DNA from: Microbispora triticiradicis
GTDB lineage: Bacteria; Actinomycetota; Actinomycetes; Streptosporangiales; Streptosporangiaceae
Assembly: GCA_003260025.2 (NCBI GenBank)
Contig: QFZU02000185.1
Coordinates: 1-57,503, forward strand
Length of the DNA stretch: 57,503 bases
Reading direction: 5' to 3'
The notes under the pieces were generated by a model. The model did not search any database. It saw only the letters and a list, made by a program, of their open reading frames with translations, and was not told the origin of the DNA. How positions within the stretch are numbered: position 1 is the first letter of the stretch; each line of letters starts with the position of its first letter. Of the stretch, positions 31,733-39,966 are shown piece after piece. Position numbers and translations under genes: made by a program.

Positions 31733-34228
31733 GTGCCATCCGCACCAGCACCGGCGCCGGGCCGGGGACCTTCCGCCGCCCCGCCGGGCCGCGGCGGCGT
31801 GCCCGTGAGCCCAAGCCCTCGCCGGGTCTCGGTGGCGGCCCATGGTGGTCCGGGTCCTCGCGGGGAGCGCGCGACAGCCCGTGGCGGTCGGCGTTCCCGT
31901 GGGACGCGGGTGCTCCTGGCGGCTCTCCTCACGCTCCTCGTCGCGGCCCTCGTCGTGCCCGCCTCGTCCGGCCCGGCCGCCGCCGAAACGGCGCCGGTGG
32001 GGCGGGTGGTGGTGATCGGGGTGCCCGGGCTTCGCTGGGCGGACCTCGATCCGGAGCGGACGCCCGCCTTGTGGGCTCTGGCGGACAGGGGCTCCACCGC
32101 GTCGCTGTCCACGCGGGCGGTGCCCCCGGAAGGCCTGCCCGTCACCTGCCCGGCCGCCGGATGGCTCACCGTCTCGGCGGGCCAGCGGGCGGCCTCCCCC
32201 GGCCCGGGTTGCGGCGCGATCCCCGCACCCGTGGCCGCCGGCGACGGCGGTACGGCGTCGGTGCCCGGCTGGCCCGCGCTGGTCGCCGCGCAGCAGTCGA
32301 GTCCGTTCAGGGCACGGCTCGGGCTTCTCGCCGACGCCGTCACCGCTGCTGGAGGTGAGGTCGCGGCGATCGGCCCGGGAGCCGCCCTCGCCGCCGCCGA
32401 CGGATCCGGGCGGGTCGCGGCGTACGCCGCCACGCCCGCCGCGCTGCCCGACCTCGCGCCGTACGCACTGGTCGTCGCCGAGGCCGGGGAGATCACCCGA
32501 GCCTGGACCGGCGACGGACAGGTGAGCCCTCCGGCCGCGCAATCCACCGCGTTCCCAGCCCGGGCCGCGCCGTCCACAACCCAGGCCACGCCGCCGGCCG
32601 CGCCGTCCACAACCCAGCCCGCGCGGCCCACGGCATCGGCCCCGGAATCCACCGCGTTCCCAGCCCGGGCCGCGCCGTCCACGACCACGGCCGGGGCCGA
32701 GCGGGAGCCGGCCGACCTGGACGGGGCGGCGCGGCGGGAGGCCGTGAGCGCGGCCGACCGGACCGTGGGCGAGGTGCTGTCGAAGGTCCCCCAGGGCGCC
32801 ACCGTCCTGGTGGCCGGGATCTCCGACTCCGGCTCCGTCGCTCATCTCCACGTGGCGATCGCCTCGGGCGGGCCGTACGGGCGCGGATGGCTGACCGCCG
32901 CCTCGACCCGGCAGCGGGCACTGGTCACGATCACCGACATCACGGCCACGGTCACCCACCTGCTCGGCATCCCCACGCCCGAGGGCGTGGTCGGCAGGGC
33001 GTGGTCGGGGGGCGGCGCGGCTCCGTCCGCGGCCGAGGCGGCCCGCGGGCTGACCGACGCCGACCTGGCGAGCCAGGTGCTCAGAGAGGTCAGGGAGCCG
33101 TTCTTCATCGCGCTGGTCAGCGCGCAACTGCTGTTCTACGCCCTCGCCGCGATCGTGGTCAGGCGTCACCGGCGCATGCTCACCGCCACCCGCGTGGTCG
33201 CCACGGTCAGCGCCGCGCTCCCGGTGTCGATCTTCCTGGCCCAGCTCGTGCCGTGGTGGAGCCTCCGGCACCCGATGCCCGCCCTGCTCGGCACGATCGT
33301 GGCCTTCGCCGCCCTCGTGGCGGGGCTCGCGTACGCGGGGCCGTGGCGCGGCCGGGTGCTCGGGCCGCCCGCCGTGGTCGCCGGGGTCAGTTCGCTCGCG
33401 CTCCTCGCCGACGTGCTCACCGGCTCGCGGCTGCAGGTGAACGCCGTGGCCGGGTACGAGCCCGTGACCGGCGGACGGTTCTACGGCTTCGGCAACATGG
33501 CCTTCGCCGTCTACTCGACCGGCACCATCCTGCTGCTGGCCGCCGTCGCCCACGCGCTGCGCCGCCGGCCGAGGCTCGCCGTGGCCGTGTGCGTGGCGTA
33601 CGGCCTGCTCGCGATCGCCGGGGACGGCTGGCCGACCTGGGGCGCGGACTTCGGCGGCGTGCCGTCGTTCGTCCTCGGCGTGGCGGTGTGCGTGCTGATG
33701 ACCGCGGGCAGGCGGGTGTCGGTCCTCCGGCTCGGCGTGATCGGGCTGGCGGGCGCGGCGCTCATCTCGCTGATCGCGGTGGCCGACTGGCTGCGCCCGG
33801 CCGATCAGCGCACCCATCTCGGGGCGTTCGTCCAGCAGATCATCGGCGGCGACGGCGGCTCGGTCGTCGGCCGCAAGCTCGGGGCGATGCTCCACACCCT
33901 GGGCAACCTGCCGCTGACGCTGCTGTCGGTGGTCGCGCTAGCGTTCCTGTTCCTCGTGCTGGCCAGGCCCTCGCGGTGGGGCGCGGCGGCGCTCAGCCTG
34001 GCCTACGCCCAGGCTCCCGAGCTGCGGGCAGGGCTGATCGGCGCGCTGACCGCCGCCTTCGCCGGGTTCCTGATCAACGACTCGGGGATCGCGATTCCGG
34101 CGATGGCCCTGACGGTCGCGGTGCCGCTGGCGCTGGCGGCGTCCGTACACGCCCTCCAGCTCGCGCCGCCCACCACAGCAGCACGATCGTCAGCGCCAGC
34201 AGAAGCGACGGCGCCACCCACTGCCTGA
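31733..34228 (+). CDS. Multi-pass membrane protein with alkaline-phosphatase-like N-terminal domain
   Basis: About 831 residues. After a basic, proline-rich head and one helix (VLLAALLTLLVAALVVP, signal-like) comes a ~370-residue extracellular part that begins VVVIGVPGLRWADLDPERTP and continues with PALWALADRGSTASLSTR, CPAAGWLTVSAGQRA and VVAEAGEI, like alkaline-phosphatase/phosphodiesterase superfamily folds, although metal ligands are not obvious. The C-terminal ~450 residues hold about ten helices (FFIALVSAQLLFYALAAIVV onwards). GTG 31733 follows GAGGGAG; ATG 31715 is an alternative. It is flanked by mannosyltransferase genes, which suggests envelope glycan or lipid remodelling. Its last 155 nt overlap the convergent gene. 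Confidence 0.65.
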   Translation: MPSAPAPAPGRGPSAAPPGRGGVPVSPSPRRVSVAAHGGPGPRGERATARGGRRSRGTRVLLAALLTLLVAALVVPASSGPAAAETAPVGRVVVIGVPGLRWADLDPERTPALWALADRGSTASLSTRAVPPEGLPVTCPAAGWLTVSAGQRAASPGPGCGAIPAPVAAGDGGTASVPGWPALVAAQQSSPFRARLGLLADAVTAAGGEVAAIGPGAALAAADGSGRVAAYAATPAALPDLAPYALVVAEAGEITRAWTGDGQVSPPAAQSTAFPARAAPSTTQATPPAAPSTTQPARPTASAPESTAFPARAAPSTTTAGAEREPADLDGAARREAVSAADRTVGEVLSKVPQGATVLVAGISDSGSVAHLHVAIASGGPYGRGWLTAASTRQRALVTITDITATVTHLLGIPTPEGVVGRAWSGGGAAPSAAEAARGLTDADLASQVLREVREPFFIALVSAQLLFYALAAIVVRRHRRMLTATRVVATVSAALPVSIFLAQLVPWWSLRHPMPALLGTIVAFAALVAGLAYAGPWRGRVLGPPAVVAGVSSLALLADVLTGSRLQVNAVAGYEPVTGGRFYGFGNMAFAVYSTGTILLLAAVAHALRRRPRLAVAVCVAYGLLAIAGDGWPTWGADFGGVPSFVLGVAVCVLMTAGRRVSVLRLGVIGLAGAALISLIAVADWLRPADQRTHLGAFVQQIIGGDGGSVVGRKLGAMLHTLGNLPLTLLSVVALAFLFLVLARPSRWGAAALSLAYAQAPELRAGLIGALTAAFAGFLINDSGIAIPAMALTVAVPLALAASVHALQLAPPTTAARSSAPAEATAPPTA

Positions 34229-35612
34229 CCACGTCGACGCGCCACGACAGGTCCTCCGGCTGGTGCGCCTGGCGCGCGGGGAGATAGGCCAGCGAGAGCA
34301 CGGTGAGCCGGGCGACCAGGAACGCTTCCAGGCCCGGCCAGGCGACCAGGGCGAGCAGCGCGAAGCCCAGCCCGTCGTACCACGGCAGCGCGTACGGCGT
34401 GGCGAACAGCCAGGCCACCGCGACGGCGAGCGCGACGACCGGCCCCTCGCGCTCCGCCGCCGGACGGCCGCGCAGCATCAGGACGGCGAGCGCGGCCAGC
34501 AGGAGCAGCGACCCCGTCTGGATCCACGCGTGATACGCCCCGGACCCGAACACCGCCTGCAGGGCCTTCTTCCCGAGCGCCCACGGGGTGGCGAGCGAGA
34601 CCGACCTGCTGGCGTTCAGCAGCTGGTCGAGCGAGTGGGGCCCGGCGAGCAGGTACGCCACGACGACGGTGAGCGTGGCGAGCCCGGCGACCAGGGCGAG
34701 CCGCCGCGGATTGCCGCGCAGCTCCCACGCCGTGCCCAGCGCGACCACGCCCACGGTGGCCTTGACCGCGACGCCCAGGCCGAGCGGCACGCCCCGGCGG
34801 GCGACGAGCCCGGCCACGACGAGCGCGACCGCGAGGGTGTCGAGGTGCATCCCGGCCACGAGCTGGTAGACGACCAGCGGGTTCGCCGTCCAGAGCAGGG
34901 CCGCGCGGCGCTGCCGTACGGAGTCGCCGGCCGTGACACCCGCGGTGCCACGAGCGGTGGCGCGAGCAGTAGCACGGTGCAGCAGCAGGCCGGTGGCGGC
35001 GAACGCGGCGGCGTTGACCAGGGCCATCAGGAAGACCGTCAGGCGGACCGAGTCGCCGCCCACGTGGCTCGCCAGAGCCTGTACGGCCGTCGCGACCGGG
35101 CCGTACACGCTGGGGGTCCTCGTCCACTCCTCCACGTGGCCGATCACCGGATCGCCGGGCAGGTCGGCGGGCACGGTCAGATAGGGGTCGTACCCGAGGG
35201 CCGCCATCCGGCCGTACGCCGCATAGTTGAGATGGTCGGCCGACCCGGAGGGCGGCAGGAACGCGAGCACCCCGGCGGCGGCGCATCCCGCGAGGACGAG
35301 CGTGCGCGCCTTCGGCAGCCGGTCGACGCACGACAGCCCGGCGGCCAGGCCGATCGCCCCGAGCACGACGGCCGCGGCGGCCATGGCGACGACGAGACGT
35401 CCGTCGGGGGCGAGGCCCAGGGACCAGGGGGGCTGCCACGACTCGGCCTGCCCGGGTGGCCCGGGCAGCGCGGGCACCATCGCGGACGGCCCGAGGACCC
35501 CGATCGCGATCGTGAGGAGGATCGACAGGCCGCCCGCCGCCACGGCCACGGCCGGCCCGGCGACGGTCCGCGCTTCCACCCGAGAATTCCACCACACGGC
35601 CGGGCCGGTCAC
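34074..35612 (-). CDS. Polyprenol-phosphate-mannose-dependent alpha-1,6-mannosyltransferase-like GT-C protein
   Basis: About 512 residues with roughly 12 helices. The family pattern of MptA/MptB-type GT-C enzymes is visible: SADHLNYAAYGRMAALGYDP with YLTVPADLP, then EEWTRTPSVYGPVATAVQAL and LWTANPLVVYQLVAGMHLDT. It likely extends mannan chains outside the membrane from polyprenyl-phosphomannose. It follows the GT2 gene by 14 nt, so the two are coupled. GTG 35612 is chosen for that reason; GTG 35579 is possible. The hydrophilic C-terminal tail overlaps 155 nt of the convergent gene. Confidence 0.8.
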   Translation of the reverse strand: MTGPAVWWNSRVEARTVAGPAVAVAAGGLSILLTIAIGVLGPSAMVPALPGPPGQAESWQPPWSLGLAPDGRLVVAMAAAAVVLGAIGLAAGLSCVDRLPKARTLVLAGCAAAGVLAFLPPSGSADHLNYAAYGRMAALGYDPYLTVPADLPGDPVIGHVEEWTRTPSVYGPVATAVQALASHVGGDSVRLTVFLMALVNAAAFAATGLLLHRATARATARGTAGVTAGDSVRQRRAALLWTANPLVVYQLVAGMHLDTLAVALVVAGLVARRGVPLGLGVAVKATVGVVALGTAWELRGNPRRLALVAGLATLTVVVAYLLAGPHSLDQLLNASRSVSLATPWALGKKALQAVFGSGAYHAWIQTGSLLLLAALAVLMLRGRPAAEREGPVVALAVAVAWLFATPYALPWYDGLGFALLALVAWPGLEAFLVARLTVLSLAYLPARQAHQPEDLSWRVDVVRQWVAPSLLLALTIVLLWWAARAGGRVRTPPAPAAPRPSGPSPESRSPSR

Positions 35613-35626
35613 GCCCGTGCGGGCGG

Positions 35627-36373
35627 CTACCCGCGCGGCGACCTGATCGTGGACAGGGTCTGCCGCACCACGGGCTCGCGGGCGGCGAGGGCCAGGCCGA
35701 CGTCGCGAAGCTGCCGCGCCCGGTGCACCTGGGAACGCCAGTCGGTGCCGGTGGCCCGGTGCGACATCTCGACCTCGACCTCGACCACCCGGAAGCCCTT
35801 CCTGAGGAGGTCGACGGTCATCCCGGTCTCGACGCCGAAGCCGTGCGCGAGCGGGCGGGCCGCCTCGAAGGCGTCCCGGGTGAGGCACCGCTGCCCGTTG
35901 AGCGGCTGGGTCGCCTCCCAGCCGGTCAGCCGTTTGATCCCGTCGCGCGCCACCCGAACGACGATGCCGTGGCCGCCGAGCTTGACCCTGGTCGCGAACG
36001 TCGCGATGGTCATGTCGGCCTCGCCCGCCCGCACGGGGGCGATCAGCGGGAGGGCCGCCGCCGCCGTCTCACCCAGATCGGCGTCGAGGAACAGCAGGTG
36101 ACGTGCGTGGTCCGCGTCCAGGAGGCCCGCGGCCTCCGCCCCGCTCTCCATCGCCGCGGCCTTGCCCCTGTTGCGGCTGTGCCGTACGACCCGGGCGCCG
36201 GCCGCCCTGGCCACCCGGCCGGTCTCGTCGGACGAGCCGTCGTCGACCACGACCACGAGATCCACGCCGGGCAGCTTCAGGGCGGCGTTCACGGTGGCGC
36301 CGATCCGTTCGGCCTCGTCCTTCGCCGGGATCACCACCGCGGTGTCCGGCTCGGGCACTGCCATGTCCCTCAT
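35627..36373 (-). CDS. GT2-family glycosyltransferase
   Basis: 248 residues. A GT-A fold typical of family 2: AVVIPAKDEAERIGATVNAA, VVVVDDGSSDETGRVARA, HSRNRGKAAAMESGAEA and the metal-binding LFLDADLGE. No membrane helices. It resembles dolichol-phosphate-mannose-synthase-like and glucosyl-3-phosphoglycerate-synthase-like enzymes; given the downstream mannosyltransferase, synthesis of a polyprenyl-phosphate sugar donor is a fair guess. The gene starts 4 nt after the STAS gene stop and runs into the GT-C gene, so the three form an operon. Confidence 0.8.
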   Translation of the reverse strand: MRDMAVPEPDTAVVIPAKDEAERIGATVNAALKLPGVDLVVVVDDGSSDETGRVARAAGARVVRHSRNRGKAAAMESGAEAAGLLDADHARHLLFLDADLGETAAAALPLIAPVRAGEADMTIATFATRVKLGGHGIVVRVARDGIKRLTGWEATQPLNGQRCLTRDAFEAARPLAHGFGVETGMTVDLLRKGFRVVEVEVEMSHRATGTDWRSQVHRARQLRDVGLALAAREPVVRQTLSTIRSPRG

Positions 36374-36377
36374 ACGC

Positions 36378-36728
36378 CTAGCCCTGGTGTTCGGCGGTGA
36401 GCAGATCGGCGGGCACCGCGTCGTACACGGTGAACACCGAGTCCAGGCCGGTGACCTGGAGAATCTTCCGTACCGCCGGTCTCGGGGCGGCCACCTCCAG
36501 CGTGCCGCCGCGCTCCCGCAGCCGCTTGAGCGCGGAGAGCAGCACGTTCATGCCCGTGGAGTCGCAGAACTCCACTCCGGACATGTCGATGACCACCCGG
36601 TCCGGCCCGGTGTCCAGCAGGCGGGTGAACTCCGTCTGCAACCGAGGCGCGGTATAGAGGTCGATTTCGCCGAATACGGCCATGACGGCCTGACCGGCGT
36701 GGGATTGCGTCGCGACTTTCAGCTCCAC
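36378..36728 (-). CDS. STAS-domain anti-sigma-factor antagonist
   Basis: 116 residues, one SpoIIAA/RsbV-like STAS domain. VFGEIDLYTAPRLQTEF and the phosphorylation loop VEFCDSTGMNVLLSAL are visible; S57 is the likely serine phosphorylated by an RsbW-type kinase. It would release a sigma factor when dephosphorylated. TAGTGT ends 7 nt before GTG 36728 and there is no ribosome site, so the operon mRNA is probably leaderless. An RsbW-like kinase is encoded at 42667-43119, but pairing is only a possibility. Confidence 0.9.
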   Translation of the reverse strand: MELKVATQSHAGQAVMAVFGEIDLYTAPRLQTEFTRLLDTGPDRVVIDMSGVEFCDSTGMNVLLSALKRLRERGGTLEVAAPRPAVRKILQVTGLDSVFTVYDAVPADLLTAEHQG

Positions 36729-37004
36729 GACGCGCACACTAGCGTCGTCCCGGCCCCGGGTCACGTTCCACGGGTTTCGTCGAAGAGTCGTCCGCCCTTT
36801 GTCCCCGATTCCGGCCGCATGCAAACGCGGAGTGCGCGAAGCTTGACGCAGAGCGACACCGGCGTCGCCGGATGGAGGGCCCGGAACCTCCGCGTCCTGG
36901 TCGTCACTTCGCGGAAGGAGGGCGGGCGCCTGGGAATGCCACGTGGATCTTCACCACTTGGGAGATCCACGGCCAGAACCCGGAACAGTGGGCCCGACAG
37001 CATC

Positions 37005-37451
37005 ATGAACAGTGACATCCCCGAAGATTTCCAGCGGCGCGTGTTGCGAGAGCATCTGGAGACGATCCAGGCGCACACCGAGAAGGCCTCGTCGTGGCGC
37101 GCCTCCGCCGAGCCGCTGCGCGGCCTGCTGAACCGCGAGGGGTACGTCCGGGTCAGCGCCCGCCTGGTCGGCGAGGACCTCGACTTCCTCGCCGAGGCCC
37201 GCGAGGAGCTGCTGTGCTTCTCCGAGCTCGGCATCCGGCTGCTCGACCTGCACCAGCCCAGGGACGCGGGCGGCATCTCCAGCGACCCGGCGAACCCGAT
37301 CCTGCGATGCAGGAGCTGCATGTGGCGCTGGCCCTGCCCCACGTTCCGCGCGATGGCGGAGGCGTTCACGCCGCGCCGCCGGGAGGCCGCCCCGGGCCTG
37401 CCCTCCTGGCGGGGACAGCTCGAACCGCAGAGAGCCCCCGACCTCGGCTAG
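37005..37451 (+). CDS. Conserved actinobacterial hypothetical protein with CxxC-WPC motif
   Basis: 148 residues. Mostly alpha-helical (PEDFQRRVLREHLETIQAHT, LLCFSELGIRLLDLHQP), ending with a cysteine-rich element LRCRSCMWRWPCPTFRAMAE. The CxxC followed by WPC is common in small uncharacterised actinobacterial proteins and could bind a metal. The start is not certain: ATG 37005 lacks a clear site; ATG 36936, 14 nt after AGGAGG, would add 23 residues. Confidence 0.65.
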   Translation: MNSDIPEDFQRRVLREHLETIQAHTEKASSWRASAEPLRGLLNREGYVRVSARLVGEDLDFLAEAREELLCFSELGIRLLDLHQPRDAGGISSDPANPILRCRSCMWRWPCPTFRAMAEAFTPRRREAAPGLPSWRGQLEPQRAPDLG

Positions 37452-37492
37452 CGCCCCCGCCGCCCATTCTCCGTTCCGGCCCTTGATTTCAC

Positions 37493-37530
37493 CTATTGAT
37501 TTTCGATAGATTTCCATCGTGAATCGATGG
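37493..37530. promoter_or_regulatory. Twin inverted repeats before the DUF2975/XRE pair
   Basis: CTATTGA-ttt-TCGATAG (37493-37509, one mismatch) and CCATCG-tgaat-CGATGG (37514-37530, perfect) lie directly upstream of GGAGGGG and ATG 37542, in an unusually AT-rich stretch. They are good candidates for the operator of the XRE protein encoded second in the operon. Confidence 0.5.
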
Positions 37531-37541
37531 AGGGGTAGGCC

Positions 37542-38033
37542 ATGGGAAAGCTGACGGTGCTTGCGCTGCGCGCCGTGCTCGTGGTGGTGCTCGCCGGCAC
37601 CGCGTTCGTACAGGCATTGATGGTGTGGGCATTGGTCAGCGGGAGCGACCCGGAGGACGGGTCGCTCCCGCTGACCCCGCTGCGCGTGATCACGATCCTG
37701 GGCATGGTGTCGGTCCAGGTCGCCCTGGTCTGCGTATGGCGGCTGGTGACGATGGTGCGACGCGGAACCGTGTTCTCCCACGCCGCCTTCCGGTACGTGG
37801 ACGGCGTGATCGGCGCCATCGTGGCGGCCGCCCTCGTGTGGTTCGCGGTCACGGTTCTCAACGCGCCGGGCCAGCGGGACGACCCGGGCGTCACCGTCAT
37901 CATGGGCGGGGTCGGCGTGGCCATCCTGGGGGTCGCGCTCATCGTGCTCGTGCTGCGGATGCTGCTCGCCCAGGCCGTCGCGCGCGACGTCGAAGCGGCG
38001 CAGATGCAGGCCGAGTTGGACGAGGTGATCTGA
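37542..38033 (+). CDS. DUF2975 membrane protein
   Basis: 163 residues with four hydrophobic helices (LRAVLVVVLAGTAFVQALM, LRVITILGMVSVQVALVCVW, YVDGVIGAIVAAALVWFAV and GVGVAILGVALIVLVLRMLL), the layout of DUF2975 (YoaS-like) proteins. ATG 37542 follows GGAGGGG. Its stop overlaps the ATG of the XRE gene (TGATG), the usual pairing of this family with a small Cro/CI-type regulator. Function unknown. Confidence 0.85.
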   Translation: MGKLTVLALRAVLVVVLAGTAFVQALMVWALVSGSDPEDGSLPLTPLRVITILGMVSVQVALVCVWRLVTMVRRGTVFSHAAFRYVDGVIGAIVAAALVWFAVTVLNAPGQRDDPGVTVIMGGVGVAILGVALIVLVLRMLLAQAVARDVEAAQMQAELDEVI

Positions 38034-38257
38034 TGCCGATCGCCGTCGACATCGACTTGATGCTGGCCAGGCGGAAGATGTCCGTGGGCGAACTCGCGGA
38101 CCGCGTCGGGATCACGCCCGCCAACCTGGCGGTACTCAAGAACGGCCGCGCCAAGGCGGTGCGCTTCACGACGCTCGCCGCCCTCTGCGAGGTGCTCCAG
38201 TGCCAGCCGGGCGACCTCCTGCGCTGGGAGGCCGACGAGGACGCCGCGGGCGCATGA
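38033..38257 (+). CDS. Small XRE-family regulator (YozG-like)
   Basis: 74 residues, essentially only a Cro/CI helix-turn-helix: IDLMLARRKMSVGELADRVG, ITPANLAVLKNGRAKAVRF, LCEVLQCQPGDLLRW. It is translationally coupled to the DUF2975 gene. By family, such pairs act together, the membrane protein possibly controlling the regulator; its likely operator is the inverted-repeat pair upstream. Confidence 0.9.
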   Translation: MPIAVDIDLMLARRKMSVGELADRVGITPANLAVLKNGRAKAVRFTTLAALCEVLQCQPGDLLRWEADEDAAGA

Positions 38258-38556
38258 CGCGCCCCGGGCCGGGCGGGGCCGTGTGCCGCCGCGGTGCTGA
38301 ACGCCGCGATCGACGCCACCCGCCTGGATGGTCACGCCGCCGTCGGGTGCACCCGCTCAGGGCGTGAACTTTTCACCGCGGCCGCTGTCATGCGCGCCGG
38401 ATCCCGGTCGTGGCCGGCGGCGGTCCGCAGGTCACCGCCGTGGTTTCCGCGCGGCGAGACGACCGGGCGGTATCGCCGCGTCCCACCGGTTGACCTGCGC
38501 CGTCGCGATGAGAACGTGAGGGTGATCGCGCGCAATCAACCGAGGGAAGGAGCCCG
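38258..38556. other. Intergenic region before the small Cys-rich peptide
   Basis: 299 bp without another gene. No convincing promoter box or inverted repeat stands out by eye, apart from the GGGAAGGAG ribosome site at its right end. Confidence 0.35.
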
Positions 38557-38715
38557 ATGTTCCACACGATCCAGTCCTTGGGCGACCGCCTGCTCGCCCG
38601 CCTGGTACCGCGGGTCGAGGCGTCGGCCACCGTGCCGTGCTGGTGCATGCAGCAGCGGTGGTGCTGCTACGGCGGGAACTACGGCTACTACTGCGGCGAG
38701 GTCGGGACCTGCTGA
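38557..38715 (+). CDS. Six-cysteine small peptide (RiPP-precursor-like)
   Basis: 52 residues. A leader-like amphipathic half (SLGDRLLARLVPRVEASA, ending in an AXA-type ASA) is followed by a Cys/aromatic-rich core: C28, C30, C36, C37, C46 and C52, with W29, W35, Y38, Y42, Y44 and Y45, and Gly-rich turns (YGGNYGYYCGEVGTC). GGGAAGGAG precedes ATG 38557 at good spacing, and an 11-bp-stem terminator follows 15 nt after the stop, so it is a complete small transcription unit. No modifying enzyme or transporter is adjacent. It may be a ribosomally made peptide, a disulfide-rich secreted peptide or a metal-binding protein. Confidence 0.7.
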   Translation: MFHTIQSLGDRLLARLVPRVEASATVPCWCMQQRWCCYGGNYGYYCGEVGTC

Positions 38716-38730
38716 GACCTGCCGTGGCGG

Positions 38731-38759
38731 GCCGCGTGCGGACGACACCCGCACGCGGC
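38731..38759. terminator. Terminator after the Cys-rich peptide gene
   Basis: GCCGCGTGCGG (38731-38741) pairs with CCGCACGCGGC (38749-38759) around a 7-nt loop. It also separates the peptide gene from the convergent histidine kinase gene. Confidence 0.75.
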
Positions 38760-38844
38760 GCCGCTCCTCCGGCGGCGGGGAGTGGCCGGCCTGGATCGCC
38801 GGTCGCGAGCACCGCCCGGGTCACGCGAAGCCGGGCCTGATCCG

Positions 38845-39966
38845 TCAGGCACGACCCAGCGGCAGCGTGATCGTGAAACGGCAGCCGGGGCCCTCGTTGA
38901 CCACGCCGATCTCCCCGTCGTGGGCCTCGACGATGCCGCGGGCGATCGCGAGGCCGAGCCCGGCGCCGCCGTCGGGGCCGGGCGTGCGCGCCGCCTCACC
39001 TCGGAACGCGACGTCGAAGACCCGGGGGAGATCCTCCTCCGGGATGCCGCCGCAGCCGTCGAGCACCGACAGCCGGGCGGCCGTTCCGTCCGCCGCCGCG
39101 CGCACGAGGACCGTCCCCCCAGCGGGCGTGTGCCGGATCGCGTTCACGACCAGGTTGCGTACGGCCCGGCCGAGATGCCCGGCGTCGGCGTAGACGGGGA
39201 CGTGCGGGTCGGCCTCCCCGGACAGGCGTACCCGTTCGGCGCGGGCCAGCGGCTCGACGGCGGCCAGCGTGTCCGCCACGAGGTCGCCGAGCCCGGTGCG
39301 GGCGAGCGACAGCCGCAGCGAACCCGCGTGGATCCGCGACAGCTCGAACAGGTCCTCCACCATCCCGGTGAGCCGGTCGACCTCCACCCTGATCTGGACG
39401 TGGTAGCGCTTGACCGTCTCGGGGTCGTCGGCCACCCCGTCCTCCAGCGCCTCGACCATCGCCCGCATCCCGGCGAGGGGCGTACGCAGGTCGTGGCTGA
39501 CCCAGGCGACGAGTTCGCGCCGCGCGCTCTCCAGCGCCCGCTCCCGCTCGCGGCCCAGCCGGAGCCGCTCGTACGCCTGCTCCAAGGCGGCGCCGATGGT
39601 CCGCAGCTCGGCCGGAAGCGGGGTGGGCGGCGGGGTGAAACGGCCCGAAGGCGGCACGTTCTCCACCGCGGTCACCAGGCTCCTGCTGGCGCGCACCACC
39701 GTACGCGCGTTCACCAGCGCCACACCGAGTCCGACGAGGCCGCCGATGGCCACGACGGTGAGCACGATGTTCTTCGGCCGTCCTTCGATGATCATGGCGA
39801 GCGTGATGGCGACCACCCCGGCGAGCGTCGCGGAGACCGTGACGGCCGCCACCACCGCGAGCATCACGCCGATCGACCGCCGGCGCAGCACCCGCAGCAG
39901 CGCCAGGCCCAGGGCCGCGATGACGAGGCCGAGCCCGGCGGCGACCGCGACGATCTGGACGATCAC
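38845..39966 (-). CDS. Sensor histidine kinase
   Basis: 373 residues. Three or so N-terminal helices (residues 3-24, 33-60, 67-86) with almost no extracellular loop, a HAMP-like linker, dimerisation domain with H158 in VAWVSHDLRTPLAGMRAM, N box RAVRNLVVNAIRHTP, and ATP lid VLDGCGGIP / GGAGLGLAIARGIVEAHDG. The first glycine of the DxGxG box is Cys, a variant seen in other actinobacterial kinases. With no sensor domain it may sense the membrane or a partner protein. Its GTG overlaps the response regulator stop (GTGA). Confidence 0.92.
   Translation of the reverse strand: MIVQIVAVAAGLGLVIAALGLALLRVLRRRSIGVMLAVVAAVTVSATLAGVVAITLAMIIEGRPKNIVLTVVAIGGLVGLGVALVNARTVVRASRSLVTAVENVPPSGRFTPPPTPLPAELRTIGAALEQAYERLRLGRERERALESARRELVAWVSHDLRTPLAGMRAMVEALEDGVADDPETVKRYHVQIRVEVDRLTGMVEDLFELSRIHAGSLRLSLARTGLGDLVADTLAAVEPLARAERVRLSGEADPHVPVYADAGHLGRAVRNLVVNAIRHTPAGGTVLVRAAADGTAARLSVLDGCGGIPEEDLPRVFDVAFRGEAARTPGPDGGAGLGLAIARGIVEAHDGEIGVVNEGPGCRFTITLPLGRA

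Noticed and set aside
34263..36101. 612-residue plus-strand open frame
   Set aside because: Shadow of the GT-C and GT2 genes on the minus strand; no recognisable domain.
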